Shown here one piece after another: positions 36,222 through 48,657 of a stretch of 64,000 nt of DNA. The stretch covers positions 10,856,505 to 10,920,504 of the forward strand of contig LS997565.1 of NCBI GenBank assembly GCA_000469685.2. Reading direction: 5' to 3'. This DNA is from Haemonchus contortus (Eukaryota > Nematoda > Chromadorea > Rhabditida > Trichostrongylidae). The position numbers were made by a program, and so were the translations under genes. Every line of letters begins with the position of its first letter. Position 1 is the stretch's first letter. The notes below the pieces were generated by a model. It did not search any database. It had not been told where the DNA came from and worked only from the letters and a program-made list of their open reading frames with translations.

Positions 36222-38705
36222 ACTCGCAGCTAAATCTACACCCCGAAAAATTAACGGGCGAGTTGTGCGCGACATTTGTCAACTTTTTGCGTCAACTGTC
36301 TAACTGAAAACCAGGCAATTCGTTGCGGGACCATAGCAGCTACCTCTCAACGCCGATCAATGCAACTTCCCCTCTTATTCTCTTATTCACTACATTATTT
36401 TGCTGCGATTCTGATCTGGTATTCCTCTATTCTGCAAGATTCTGTGCTGAAACTACTCTGCTGCCATTCTACTGGATACCCTGCGCTAACCGAGGCTCAA
36501 GCACTGTTCGCCTTTCATTTGTGTTTTTATTCTGCTGGTACTACATTCTACTTGTTATCCATTCACACTTTGGCTTTTGTAACTCGTATTCCGTATTTGA
36601 CAATTCTGACTCTACTTTGCAGTGACTTCGTATTTGACGCTGCTTGTAATTATAATTCTGTTATTGCTATTCACCGCATCCTGCATACTGGGAAACACTT
36701 GTGGTGAGATTTAATCTACATTTATTGCTTCTTCGTTTCTAACTTTTGTTTTTTAATTGTTCTTGCGCCTTTTGAGATTCATTCTGTGTATTGCTTTCAT
36801 ATAGCTGACTTTTAGTTTTTTCTGCTTGAATTCTTTCCTAGTCACGCGTTTATGCGGCAGCATATAACTGAACTGTGGGAGGACTCATATGATTCTACCC
36901 CTCTTCATTTTTATGCTGCTTCGGAGGTGAATTCACAACTTTCTCGCTAATGTCCACCATTCTGCCTCTCAACCAAGCAATGAGTAGTTTTCGCTGCATC
37001 TTCTCCACTTATATTCTTTACCTGCTTCCACGAACTCTTCTCTTGATCGATTTTATCCAGTAACCGTTCACAATTACAACAGCATTATTAATTCTACAAT
37101 ATGTAGAAATTCAGCGATGATTTCTCATATCTCCTTGACCCTTAATTTTTTACATTAAACCCCGTGTTCCTGACCCACATTAAACATGGATACTGAATAT
37201 CCCTTTCATGCAAGCTCTACAGTTTCGATGTTGCACACCTCGCGCACACACAGCGTGCACCCAAACGCAGCACTGCGTGCACCCCACCCACTGTGTTTCT
37301 CTGACATCTGGTTCTTCTGGATCCATGTCTTCTGGGAGAGCGGGATCTTCCTCGAAAGAAATCCAGTAGAATGAAACTCCTCGAGATCAACTCTTGTATC
37401 CTCCACGGATTGCGTCTTCCTCCTCATTTCTCATCGGATTCGAGCTCTCTGTATGTTATGTAATGTGAAGTATCTATTTAACGTAAACGTGAAAAGGTTT
37501 ATTCCAAGCAATCATCGATATCCAATGAAAACACGAAAGTGAAATGCGATGAGGTAGCTCGCATCCAACAAAGGCCCAAACCGATCGCTATGGTATGAAA
37601 CGAAACTCACTGTAAATCAGTGTGATACTAGCAACCCTATTTATGCAAACGGCAGCACGGTGTACCTATTCACCGCGACAGTATGCCGAATAAGTTATAA
37701 TCAGTTGTTGAAGGATTACAACAAAGTTGGAACACTAGCACACTCAAATTCTTCTAAGATTGCAAACTGGAAGCATATGCAGCAGGTGACATGAGAAATG
37801 AAATTTTATCGTCGAACTATTCCATATTGTAGAATTAATAATGCTGTTGTAATTGTGAACGGTTACTGGATAAAATCGATCAAGAGAAGAGTTCGTGGAA
37901 GCAGGTAAAGAATATAAGTGGAGAGGATGCAGCGAAAACTACTCATTGCTTGGTTGAGAGGCAGAATGGTGGACATTAGCGAGAAAGTTGTGAATTCACC
38001 TCCGAAGCAGCATAAAAATGAAGAGGGGTAGAATCATATGAGTCCTCCCACAGTTCAGTTATATGCTGCCGCATAAATGCGTGACTAGGAGAGAATTCAA
38101 GCAGAAAAAAACTAAAAGACAGCTATATGAAAGCAATACACAGAATGAATCTCAAAAGGCGCAAGAACAATTAAAAAACAAAAGTTAGAAACGAAGAAGC
38201 AATAAATGTAGATTAAATCTCACCACAAGTGTTTCCCAGTATGCAGGATGCGGTGAATAGCAATAACAGAATTATAATTACAAGCAGCGTCAAATACGAA
38301 GTCACTGCAAAGTAGAGTCAGAATTGTCAAATACGGAATACGAGTTACAAAAGCCAAAGTGTGAATGGATAACAAGTAGAATGTAGTACCAGCAGAATAA
38401 AAACACAAATGAAAGGCGAACAGTGCTTGAGCCTCGGTTAGCGCAGGGTATCCAGTAGAATGGCAGCAGAGTAGTTTCAGCACAGAATCTTGCAGAATAG
38501 AGGAATACCAGATCAGAATCGCAGCAAAATAATGTAGTGAATAAGAGAATAAGAGGGGAAGTTGCATTGATCGGCGTTGAGAGGTAGCTGCTATGGTCCC
38601 GCAACGAATTGCCTGGTTTTCAGTTAGACAGTTGACGCAAAAAGTTGACAAATGTCGCGCACAACTCGCCCGTTAATTTTTCGGGGTGTAGATTTAGCTG
38701 CGAGT
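36222..38705. mobile_element. 2.48 kb palindromic (foldback) transposon with 9-bp TSD
   Basis: Arms of about 882 bases (36222-37103 and 37823-38705) are near-perfect inverted copies around a 719-base centre. The termini read ACTCGCAGCTAAATCTACAC. The direct repeat CTCAAATCC flanks both ends (36213-36221 and 38706-38714), a 9-base target duplication. Each arm contains the same 143-codon open frame (36276-36707 and, inverted, 38220-38651) with hydrophobic stretches. I treat it as incidental because it has no known motif. A 9-base duplication and very long inverted ends are typical of Mutator-like or Foldback-type elements. No transposase is present. Confidence 0.9.
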
Positions 38706-39070
38706 CTCAAATCCTAACACAAAGTTCCTTTTTTGTACTATTTTGTACATAATTTCCGGAATGATTCGGAAATTTTTGAAATCGCTAACGGTTAGAGTTG
38801 CTTCAGGAAGTCCACATAAGCAGAAAACAGTAGAGCTTTTCTGAACCTAGGCTCAGTTCAAATCTTCAGTTTCTTGTCTCAAAAAGAGGGTTCAAATGTG
38901 TGGAAGACGCTTGTGGTGCAAGTGTAACGATAGTGACCGATCACACCCACTATGCTATCCAGTGATCTCTGAGTTCATGTTCGATTAAATGCTACCAGCG
39001 CTTGCTCAGCGTCTTCCTTCTTTATTGCAAAGTGTACTACTCCCAGAGAGTGTTATAGAAGAGATATAAG
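38706..39070. other. Upstream region of the chromodomain gene
   Basis: There is no coding sequence. Any promoter for the gene starting at 39080 should lie here or be cut off by trans-splicing. I see no clear TATA box. Confidence 0.35.
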
Positions 39071-39078
39071 CATTTCAG
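39071..39078 (+). promoter_or_regulatory. Probable spliced-leader acceptor
   Basis: CATTTCAG ends at 39078, one base before the start ATG at 39080. In nematodes such a placement is typical of an SL trans-splice site, and it supports this ATG as the start. Confidence 0.6.
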
Positions 39079-39079
39079 A

Positions 39080-42000
39080 ATGGCTGCCTCGAGAAGAAAT
39101 TTATGTCGACGGAAATACGATGAACTGTCAGACCAGTTTTTCGCTGAAATCGACGAAATTTGCCAAAAGCATCGATATACGAAGGTAAGCGATCGAACTC
39201 TCATAAAATACCATTCAGAAATAGGAAAATCAGCTACCAGTGGCCACCGTCTCTATTCTCATCGACTTAATAAAGTACAGAGAAGTTAGGATATTAGAGC
39301 CAACATGATTAATGTGGTATAAAAAAGGGAAACGCACTTTGAATTACATTCATCTCGTTCATCTCCCAAATGCGGGAGATGAAGGAGATGATTCGACTTC
39401 CATTTCATAATCTATCAGTTTTACCTTGGTAACTGATTTCTGACCATCCATGCTTCTACCGTTCACCTTCGTCGCATACCATGTCCATTATCCTCGAGCA
39501 GCCCTTTTTTACCGAAAAGCATTCACATTATCAACTGCACCTCACTAATAAGAGCTTGGGCTTTCATAGAGATAGCGCAGGAAGTAGCGGAAAGATGTGT
39601 GCGGTTTAGGTGCGATGTTCAAAACGGGTAGGGTAGTTACTGTCTTAAAGGCACTGTTCACGATAAAAAGGTTACTGAGTCTTCTTTTAGGAATACTCAG
39701 CGGCCCCCATGGGTGGTAGAAGGGACCCTCTCGCTCCCACAATCTCGGCGCTAAGGGCATAGTGGAAGCCCCGTTGCTGCCGTAGTTCGCTTTCCCGCCC
39801 CGCGATCGGTGTCACGTTAGACGAGTGTCGAGACAATACAGATTGCTGTTATTCGTTCTAGGACCCACGCACAATCAGAATCGCCGAGTGATGAGGCGAT
39901 GTTTTTCTTTCATTCTTTTTTCCCTGTTTTTCTTTTTGCTGCTGCGATCCCTTATTTAATTTCCTACTCCTAGAGGCTGAAAAAGGTGAGCTACTTTTGA
40001 GGGTTTTTTTGTTTATTTATGCCTATAAGTAAATGAATCTTCGCTTATCATTGTCTGCTATTCGCACCAGGACCCACACGCGCGCAGTGAAACACACTGT
40101 TTAGCTCGTCCGCACACCCCACTCTTCATTTTTCTGGTTTCATTCTCGTCCAGCCCCCTTTTTAAGGGTTTTTCGAAGCATTTTTTTCACTTTTGGAACA
40201 CATATGCACGCAGTTTCTTCACCTCAGTCGCACTAGTTTCGATCTTGTCTTCTCTTTTTCATCATAATCTGGATTACCCAAAATTATCGTGAACTGTGCC
40301 TTTAAGTGGCAACCACGGCACAAGTTATACTCGGGGTGTGACGGTCGAGTGCGGACCCCACCCGTGGAAGCAGCTAATGATAGTTTTCAGACCAGAGCGT
40401 CAAGTTGTTACGGTTTTGCGTCAGCGAATGACGATCTTGCCCCGCTTTCATAGTACAGCGTAAGCGACACGTCGGCACCCATGACTGCCGGCGCTCGGAA
40501 CTCAGGCCGCGTCAGCGTCCGCAGCCGCTGACGGCGTTTCCGTTAGAGCGTGTTATTTTTGTAGCACAGCTGCCTAGAGAATTTCATACTAATATAGTTT
40601 CGTCACGCTATACATGAATAGTCAGAATATAAAAAAACAAGTCGATGTTCAAAAAAAAAGAGTAAGAGTGAAAGACATAACGGTAAAAATTTCAATCAAG
40701 AAATATCAACTGCCGACCCTTTGCCGCATAATCAATAACCAGTGCCGACAACAGAGTCAAGCGCCACTGGTCGACTTAAGAGCGTCGGGCGCCGTCGCTC
40801 GCTACTGTGAAAGCGCCCACTGGAACGCTACCTCAGTGAAAACACACAAACAACAGCAGAAAATTTGCCCCTCGTCCCTCCCGCTCCGCGCTAGTGATAA
40901 CAAAAGTCCCAGAAGAACAAAAAACAGAAATCGAATATACCTATTCAATAGTCTCATACATAGAAATAGTAGGACGCTAGTTTACATGTGGGTACATGCT
41001 GCAAATAAGTTAGCGCACGTGACGATCTGCCACCAATTGTCGACTGTTAAGAGTGATTTGACTTTGTGAATACTTATGTCTGCCCATGAGAATGCTCATT
41101 TCAGGACGACATTGATCGTTCGATGAAGAGACTTCTGAAAATCGCTGAGTTCCGGGATCCCACGCCGAACGATGTGAGCATGAGCACCTCGCTAGGGAAC
41201 ATCACTAAAGAGCACCTTGAAAGCTTTTTAGTGGTCTTCCGCGACCTCGTCGAACGACGTTCGTTTCCTCCTAAAAATTTTCTTTCTGCAAAGCGGGGTC
41301 GTCTTTTGATTCTTTAGAAAATTCACGTAGCATCGCCTTCCGAACGCCATCTTCCGTCTTGCAATAGGTGCCATCGCGTAAGAAAAACTCTAGTGAAGGG
41401 AACACAGCAGGGAGCAACTGTCAATCATGAATTACAAGACCAACTGTAGAGATGTGTGAGAGGCAGTACTTGGAAAAAAGCAGGTTATCCTCTGTTATGG
41501 CGATCTGGCGTTGCCAGTTGTGTTTTAATATTGAGGACTGACCAAGAGTTTTATCCAATGGAGAACCCTACGTCGACGACATACCCATTTATGAAAAGTT
41601 CAAAAATAAGAAGAAACACTACATGTTTGGAAAATTGTGTTCTTTGTATGTGGGGTTGTATATAAATCTATTATAGCCATGAGTTCATAGAAGTTTTGCG
41701 TAGCTTTTCCACTTCCAGCTGTTGAAGATGCAACTGTGAATGGAGAGACGGACACAATGAGCCAGCCTTCCTCTGATTCTGATTCAGATGGCCTCAAAAT
41801 TGAAGATGTTCTCCCGTCACCTTCAGAGTCATCGGATTCGGAGCATTCATGTGTTAATCTTGATGAAGTCTCGTCTGATACAGAGTTGGTTCCTTGATTC
41901 TTCGTCACCGCTACTTTTCCTTGATCTTTTTGTTAATTTCCAATCCTTTTATTCGTTACAATTTTATTTAACAGGTACTGTTTTGCAGAGAAGAACAGTA

Positions 42001-44366
42001 TGAAGTCGAGCGAATCATTTCCCGAACGGTAAGCTGATTCACTTTTAAGGTTTATTTTCTTGTATACCAATATGTGCTTGTATTTTGTACCTATGCCTTC
42101 ATTTGACAGTGATGGTGTTGAGGATAAGCTTTCATTTGTTTCGTCTTATTTCCTGTTTCAAGCTCAAGCTAATCAGAGAAATATTTTCTATTCGCATATT
42201 TTTACTTACTACTTTAATATTTCTATCTGTAGTAGTAGATGAGTAGGTGCTGAGCGTTACAGTGAACGTGGAAGAAGGAGCTTTCTCTTTTGAAGGTCAA
42301 TGCAGAAGGAAAGTATGTCTATCATATCAAATGGAAGGGATACGAGACATCGTCAGATCCCGAAAACTTTGTTGATGAGGAGAACATGGTGCGTTTGACG
42401 TTTGCCACCTCTAGTTGGTGTAATTAATCTGCCTGTTCTTTCAAGAAGTTTACCACATGAAATTGAGTCTTTGTTCTAGCACTGCCCAGAACTGATAGAA
42501 GAATTCGAACGTCTGGAGAAATTAAAGAAGAAGCAACGCGCGAAGAGGTTGGAAGAACAGGCAATACTTGCTAGAAAACGAAAATTGGAAGCAGAACGGA
42601 GAGCAAAAGCAGCGGTGCGGCTTGTTATGCATTTGCTCTGTTTTCTCTATGTTCGATTTCTGAGGAGTAAACGTTTATTAGAAAATTCTCCCTTTACTAG
42701 TTGCCTCAAAGCAACAGTAAACATTTTCGTTCAAGTAAGAAGGTCATCATAATTATTGGAACTGTTTTCGTTTGAAATTTTTAAGTCTATAGTTTGGCCT
42801 GTCGATTAACATATTATCACCACTCTACCCATTTTTAGATTTTTTTTTGTTGAGCGCTTATTGTTTTCCTTTTTCAGTTTTCTTTGAAATCAAGAAGCAG
42901 TAGTGACGAAGAGCATCGTAGAAAGGTAGACAGATTTTTCAAAAAACCTGTGTGTGTCGTGACTCTCATCCATTTCAGTCTTGCAAGGAAATAAATTTGT
43001 GTTCCAGTACAAGCTCTTCTGAGGAAGAAGATAAGCAGGTGTGTCCTTTCTCATTGGTCTCAGAATTATTATCGGGTCTTTTGAAGGTGGTGTTGATTTC
43101 AATAGCATATCGTGTAAGATAATTCAACAAGGTCCCCTGTTACTCTCTCCTGAATGACGGAAAAAACGAATTTCAGCTCTCACCGGAGCTTCCTAACATC
43201 AAGCACCGATCTCGCTCACCACCAGCTATAAAGAATGCTGTTCCATCTCGAAGTCCTAATCGACAACGCAAGAAGAAGAAGCACAAATCCAGCTCAAGCT
43301 TGAAAAAGCGTATTAATTGGTCGTCGACCTCCAGCGAAGATGATGAAGTAGGAACGAATGGAGAGAAGGAACAATTTGTTAATGGTAATACACCTTCATC
43401 CCTGATTTCTGCGAACGCTACCGGCCATAAAGCAGTGTGACCTTACTACCTGTGAACGACGATTTGATCCTTTCTCACCAGCATCACTAACTTTCCAAGA
43501 CTTGTTTCCCATGCGTTTTTCTCGAATATCTCATCCGACCCCGTGATATATAGCACAGTTATTCTTTCTGCCTGCTTTGAACCATTGTGTAAATATAACT
43601 ATAATCACTTGTTTTCCAGACTTTCCCAGCGAAAACATCAAGGAGGAAAGTAATGGAACAACTGTGAGTGAGGTAATATTTCATGAATTCTTTGTTAAAT
43701 CCTCGTCCATTAATTGGAAATAGCATGATATACTGATTTTGAAGGATACCATTGACCCCGAAGCTGCTTTCAAGTACATCATGCGAGAAACAGATGGTTT
43801 TCGAAAAGGATACAAAGTGAGTGCTTTGATACAGATGTGCTGTCTGCTACGTAGTAACTTCGAAAGTTTAGGCAGTGAAAGTAAGCGTTGTCTGTGAGCA
43901 CCCTATCACCAAAAAGCTTGTGGCTGTTGTGGTATTTACCGACCCTTTGGATGATCACGAATTTGCTCAGTATATCCCTTTCCGTGAAACTGTTTTAAAC
44001 GCTCCACAGGTTAGTTAGTTACTCTTCAGTAATCTTTTTGTCATTAATTAATAGGATAAAAATGTACTCTCTATTTTGTTGCTCCCCGTGCGATAGCTCA
44101 TAAGAGCAGTCGAACGATTTCCTGACCAGTAGAACGAAATTCATTCGCGTTTCATGGCAGAGTTAGAGCCTCATTTGATAACTTCACTAAAAGCTGACCC
44201 AATGGTCACATTACGATTAGACAAATGGGCATTGATTCTAGTGTTTGATGGCTTTCTTATGAGCATATTTTAGGAGCTTCGGGATTACTTCACGGCCGCT
44301 GATAACGCTGATCCGAAAAATTTAGCACTGTCGCTGGTGCTTCAGTATCCCAACAAACCTCCCTAA
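39080..44366 (+). CDS. HP1-like chromodomain protein, ~460 aa, 13 exons
   Basis: A chromatin protein expected to bind methylated histone tails in the nucleus. Predicted exons: 39080-39184, 41105-41258, 41719-41888, 41975-42028, 42296-42388, 42480-42614, 42878-42925, 42979-43038, 43177-43384, 43620-43672, 43745-43816, 43872-44009 and 44274-44366; all phases agree. Residues about 148-205 form a chromodomain: EEQYEVERIISR, then YVYHIKWKGYE, then CPELIEEFE. The three aromatic cage positions (Tyr, Trp, Tyr) are present. A Lys/Arg/Glu-rich coil, a Ser/Arg/Lys-rich hinge (SRSPPAIKN, RKKKKHK) and acidic serines follow. The C-terminus (about 368-450, with VVVFTDPLDDHEFAQYIPF) resembles a diverged chromoshadow domain but lacks its usual terminal Trp. 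A helical N-terminus of about 85 residues and a Ser/Asp stretch precede the chromodomain. The first intron (1.9 kb) holds a MITE. Donors of exons 2 and 3 are weak, so those joins are the least sure. Confidence 0.8.
39645..40305. mobile_element. TTAA-flanked MITE, copy 2 (661 bp)
   Basis: The ends TTAAAGGCACTGTTCACGAT (39645) and ATCGTGAACTGTGCCTTTAA (to 40305) are inverted repeats with TTAA at each edge. It lies in intron 1 of the chromodomain gene. The interior shows no coding frame and resembles, inverted, the copy at 57189-57728. Confidence 0.8.
40306..41104. other. Rest of intron 1, GC-rich segment and stray open frame
   Basis: A GC-rich stretch (about 40430-40560 and 40740-40850) and a 151-codon open frame (40614-41069) lie in the intron. 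The frame is basic, without motifs, and has low-complexity features. I do not call it a gene. Confidence 0.4.
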
Positions 44367-44938
44367 GCGATAATTCTATTGCCTTCACATAGTAGACACA
44401 GTAAATGATCTCTTTTTATATAAGTAAATTGTTATTGTTCTTGTTGCAACTAAATTAAATACTACTGTTATTCTTTCCCGAGTAACCCATGATGATGAAA
44501 AAGATGAGCGTGTAACTAAGCAAAACTTTCTTTAACAGGAAGGTAGTGAAAGAGCGTGACGTCGACGTCGGCCGAATGACAATCTATGTCTCTTGGAACA
44601 AGAAAATGGTTAGGAAACGGAGAAAAGAGTAGAAAATATTAGCCTAAAGTAAAAACCCAAAGGCTCTTCAAAGAAATGAGGTGAGAAGCGAGGGCAGACT
44701 CCCAAGTACTTTCATCATCAGTAAAAGCTGTCGATTTCCCATGCTCTGTGCGAACACTGTCTGAAATTTTCTATCATTTGACCTTCCTTTTTATAGCGCT
44801 ACTACGGCACCCTTTTAGAACTTCCTGCCGTCTAAATGAATGTTTTACAACAAGCTTCAGATTAGGAATAAATTAGTTGAATCATTATGCAAGTGACGGA
44901 ATAATTTATAATTTGAAGAGCATATAAAATTTGGAGCA

Positions 44939-46121
44939 TTAAGTTTCACATTTGAATAGGAGCTCTTCCCTCTGAATTGTGTCCCGTTCCTGGCTTTCCC
45001 ACCGCTTCACATATGGTTGATGAACATAGCAGTCTTCACAGACGAAGTTCACAATGGCTGCGGTTCCGGTTGGAGTCAGTTGTACTGCGCTTAGCTTATG
45101 CCCACATCGGGGACATAGCCGGAACAACTGCATCAGCAAATTTCCTTTGACAAGGTAGTACCGATCGAGTGCTTCCGGATCCGTTTCTTGGAGGGATGGT
45201 GGATGATCGGACATTGGTAGCGATGCATATTCTGTATCGTCGTCAGGCGCAAATTCGTCGAAACTCTGAAAAGGTGTATATTCGAAAGCAAGTTCAAAGT
45301 TCCAGCGATATAAGTTCTAGTAATTACAGAAGTTGAAATGGCCCTCTGGTGGATATCCTCGTCACTCCCTGAACTCTTGATAGCTCCATTAGGATAAAGT
45401 ATTTCTGACAGATTCTTCGGTTTTCCACCATCATCACCCATCGGATGGGCGTCTCCACCGACGTCAGTCTGAATCAAAGCTTCATGAAAACCTGCTAAAC
45501 TAAACCAATTTCAAGTCATTCCATTACCTCCACCTTTACTTCCCATAATGATGTTGCATAGTAACGTTTGAGAGCATCGTTGAGAAATCTGCTGACATCA
45601 CGAAATGTGACGGCGGTAATACCCTGAACTTGACACTCATTTCATTTCCCAGATTATTTGTGTTGCAATAAATATAAACAGTACTTCTGCCATCCTATTA
45701 ATCGCATTAACTAGTTCTTGAGGTATGTCTCCATCCGTGACATAAGCGGTACGACCAGAAGCACTGGGATCTTCAAAGTGAGCAAACCTTTTTCCGTACA
45801 TGACCATTTCAGCCGATATATATTGAGCCTTTTCACGATGAAAACTGAGCTGTTGAGTTCGAAATCGCTCCAAAACTTTGTTCTACTTACCGCTTGCACG
45901 ACATGTATATGACAGACATAAGCTTGGCGTTTGGTAGCTTTCTCGACAAGGCTACGGGCACGTTCAAGGTCCACATACCCAGCTAGTGAAAGGGACATCA
46001 ACAGGACCACATTTTGGGTCCTAGCCGCAGATGATCTCTTCCCGTTCAATTGTGTCAGAGCTTTTTGACAAATCACACATATCACCATCTCCAAGAATTC
46101 ACTGGAAGATTGCATTTTCAT
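44939..46121 (-). CDS. LIN-15B-like zinc finger protein, 319 aa, five exons
   Basis: Five minus-strand exons (46121-45891, 45849-45685, 45623-45528, 45468-45328, 45265-44939) join with every junction in phase 0. The N-terminal 80 residues carry CVICQKALTQLNGKR, then a helix with NVVLLMSLSLAGYVDLERA, then CHIHVVQA. From memory this C-x2-C ... C-H-x-H pattern is the zinc-binding module of the nematode LIN-15B-like proteins (LIN-15A/B, LIN-8 and LIN-56 relatives), nuclear factors linked to transcriptional repression in vulval and germline fate control. An acidic linker (residues about 165-230) follows. The C-terminus has a second likely zinc site, CPRCGHKL ... CEDCYVHQPY, then KRWESQERDT. The gene is convergent with the chromodomain gene, with 570 bases between stop codons. 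Family assignment is by motif only. Confidence 0.75.
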
Positions 46122-47154
46122 TCGATATTAAGAGTATTCTCCACTGTATAATGAATATAATGGCAGCATTCGAATAAATTGATGAGATTTGAAAAGTCTT
46201 AAATTTGGAAAAAGTTTACATGACCGTAGAAAAATTTACTCAAGATGTTCAAAGCTATTCAAAGCGTAAATCAGCTGCAACAGTACAAAAAAGACAAGTA
46301 TAGCTATGTCTTCTAACAAAAAAGGTACCCATAGGGTATAATAATAGCTTTACCTTGAAGAGATTTCAATTTTTGACTCAATAAGGCCAATCGATAGGGG
46401 GAACATCAAATCATGTAAGAAAGATGAATTTAAAAGCACACCTCGTAACTAAACCTGCAGTAAAGTACCCTCCTGGGAGAATACTGAAGCTGCGAAAGAG
46501 TCGGTATGTGATGTTTCAGTAGAAAACTAGCTTGTGAATAGCGTAATGGGCCCCAAAAGCAGGAAGCGACACCCCCGCAGGAACAACCGCCCACAAATCG
46601 ATAATGCAACGGAGCAATGGGGGCATGATTTCATAACGAGACATGGGAGGAAAGGAAACGACGTAAGGGAAGTGGTGCTAGGAGAAGAATTTCTGGAGTG
46701 TCTTTACACTTTATGAAGCACCGAAAAGGAAGATTCATTCGAAACCCACGTCTTCGCATTCTTCATAACGGTGCTTGGGTGTCCAGCAGAAGCAATGATC
46801 CGATTTAGCGACTTTTCGACCGATTTTGTTGACTTTCTTCATCATTATTGTGACAATCAGTTCGTTCCACTCCATTCCTAGCCATACTCCACACTTCCAT
46901 ACTTCCACAGCCATAGAATGAACTTGAGCCATCCTAGACCGTTCCTTCAATTGCTGGACAAGAAAACATTATGGAGCTTCCCGTAGCTGCGCTGCGGTCT
47001 TCGCAATAGAGCAACTTATTTACACAAGCCAGTTTACAGTTAACAACCCTTAAACGTTTTTAGTTTTTCCTTCTTATCGTTTCAGAACCCCTCAAAAAGT
47101 TAATAGCGGGCTCCGATATATGTGAAGAATTTTGTTGCACTTTTTGACGAAAAG
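46122..47154. other. Intergenic stretch, no supported gene
   Basis: This includes the upstream region of the LIN-15B-like gene. A basic open frame at 46534-46716 lacks any support. Confidence 0.35.
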
Positions 47155-47440
47155 GGCGGAGGTGGGTAGTGGCTAGTGGCGCACTATATCATACTCACGG
47201 CCAGGGGTTCGAATCCCGGATCGGTGCCCGCCTAGACCAACAAAGCCCTCCATCCCTCCGGGGTCGGCGAATTGGTACCAGACTCGTCTGGGAGGATAAA
47301 AGCACTGACTTGTACAACGGCTGGCCACCGCAAGTCATTATATAGGCCACATACTCACTCATTACCACTACGATTCTGAACGGAAGTTGAGTGCGGGGCG
47401 CATCCCTCAGACAGGATTGATTGACGCCAAAAAAAAACTT
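47155..47440 (+). repeat. tRNA-derived SINE, best-preserved sense copy
   Basis: The head begins GGCGGAGGTGGGTAGTGGC, with an A-box-like TGGGTAGTGGCTAGTGG (47163-47179) and a B-box GGTTCGAATCC (47216-47226), spaced as in a tRNA promoter. A shared body of about 180 bases follows. The copy ends in an A-rich tail at about 47429-47440. These are the marks of an RNA polymerase III SINE moved by a LINE. Confidence 0.85.
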
Positions 47441-48636
47441 CAAAAATTTAAGCTTTTTTTACGAAAGTTCTGTGCATGGTAGGTGACGGTAAGGATTTTC
47501 TTGTGTCGACTGCTATTCCTACTGAAAAGAGAAAGAGGATAGGAAGAATGTGGCTCACCGACTTCGATAGGGACTCGAATGTTAGGAGCAGAAAACTATC
47601 TTCAAAAAGGCACTCTACACACGGAGTGACCCCTGGAGAAGTACTCAACTTATCTCATGGGCGATGCTGTGCTCTGCCGTTATCATTTGTGACACTACTA
47701 ATTAAGCGTTGTTGATGACATGATAGTAACATTATAGCAACCAACACATCCATTTTTTTATGATGCACCATAATAAGACGAAGAGCCAAAAATGTGTTTG
47801 TCCGGGTATAGGGTTTTTGCTCAGGTGGGCGGTAGTTAGGGACCAGCCTTTGCTCTAGCGCTGGACCGCAGAAGGAGGGCTAACCGGCTCCGTTATCAAT
47901 CAGGGTAATAAAGTTTTTTTTCTGCATAAACCTCAAGAAGAGAGGAGGAGACCTCTAATTTTAGAGACAAAGGGTGCTCCACTACCTCTTCTGAAGATAC
48001 ATTCTCACCGGTAAGCCATCTACATTGTGTAAATTATTAAAAAATGTGATTAAGGACATCACACACACACATAAAAGCTGAAGCGATAATCTACACTGCT
48101 CCAATTACAGAATCTCTACTCGCGGCTATCTCCCTTAGTCGTGGCGGAACCCTTCATCGCTATGAGCTCGAGTTAGCTTGTCGAGTCCTCCCTTAGCTGC
48201 CGCCTCATCATGAGTGTCGCCATCAATCACTTACGCAACGTAGACCGCTATAAAAGTGGCTGGTATGGTTTCGATATATATTATTTTCGACCCATATGGG
48301 TAAGGGTGATTTATGCTAGAGGTATATATTGGGAATGCGGCAAACCATTGTTCGTGACCCCAAAACGCTGTAGCGTTGGAGAGTGTACTCGAAGGGTAAC
48401 GTTCCAGTGGATGATCCCCTGTGCACATACTTGAGATAAGTGATTGGTTCTTTACTGTGGGCGTGCTTAATATGATGCTGTATATAAGGAGGGGTCATCG
48501 AGTAAGAAGGATTTTTGCCATTTGTTTTTCTTCCGTGCGCTCTGCTATATTACTATTCGTCTTGCTAGGTCTCCCATCTGATAGGTCTCTTTGCTCCATC
48601 GTCCATCAATAAAACTATTTAATATTATTTGTTTCA
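47441..48636. other. Intergenic stretch, no supported gene
   Basis: Several short overlapping frames occur at 48210-48612 without splice support. A small CA repeat lies near 48060. Confidence 0.35.
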
Positions 48637-48657
48637 GAATCTAACATCCTAGAGATC

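Noticed and set aside
36276..36707. 143-codon frame, with an identical inverted copy at 38220-38651, as a gene pair
   Set aside because: The identity follows from the near-perfect arms of the palindromic element. The protein is hydrophobic with no known domain and no splice signals.
40614..41069. 151-codon frame in intron 1 of the chromodomain gene
   Set aside because: No motif, basic low-complexity start, no acceptor or donor, and it overlaps GC-rich repeat-like DNA.
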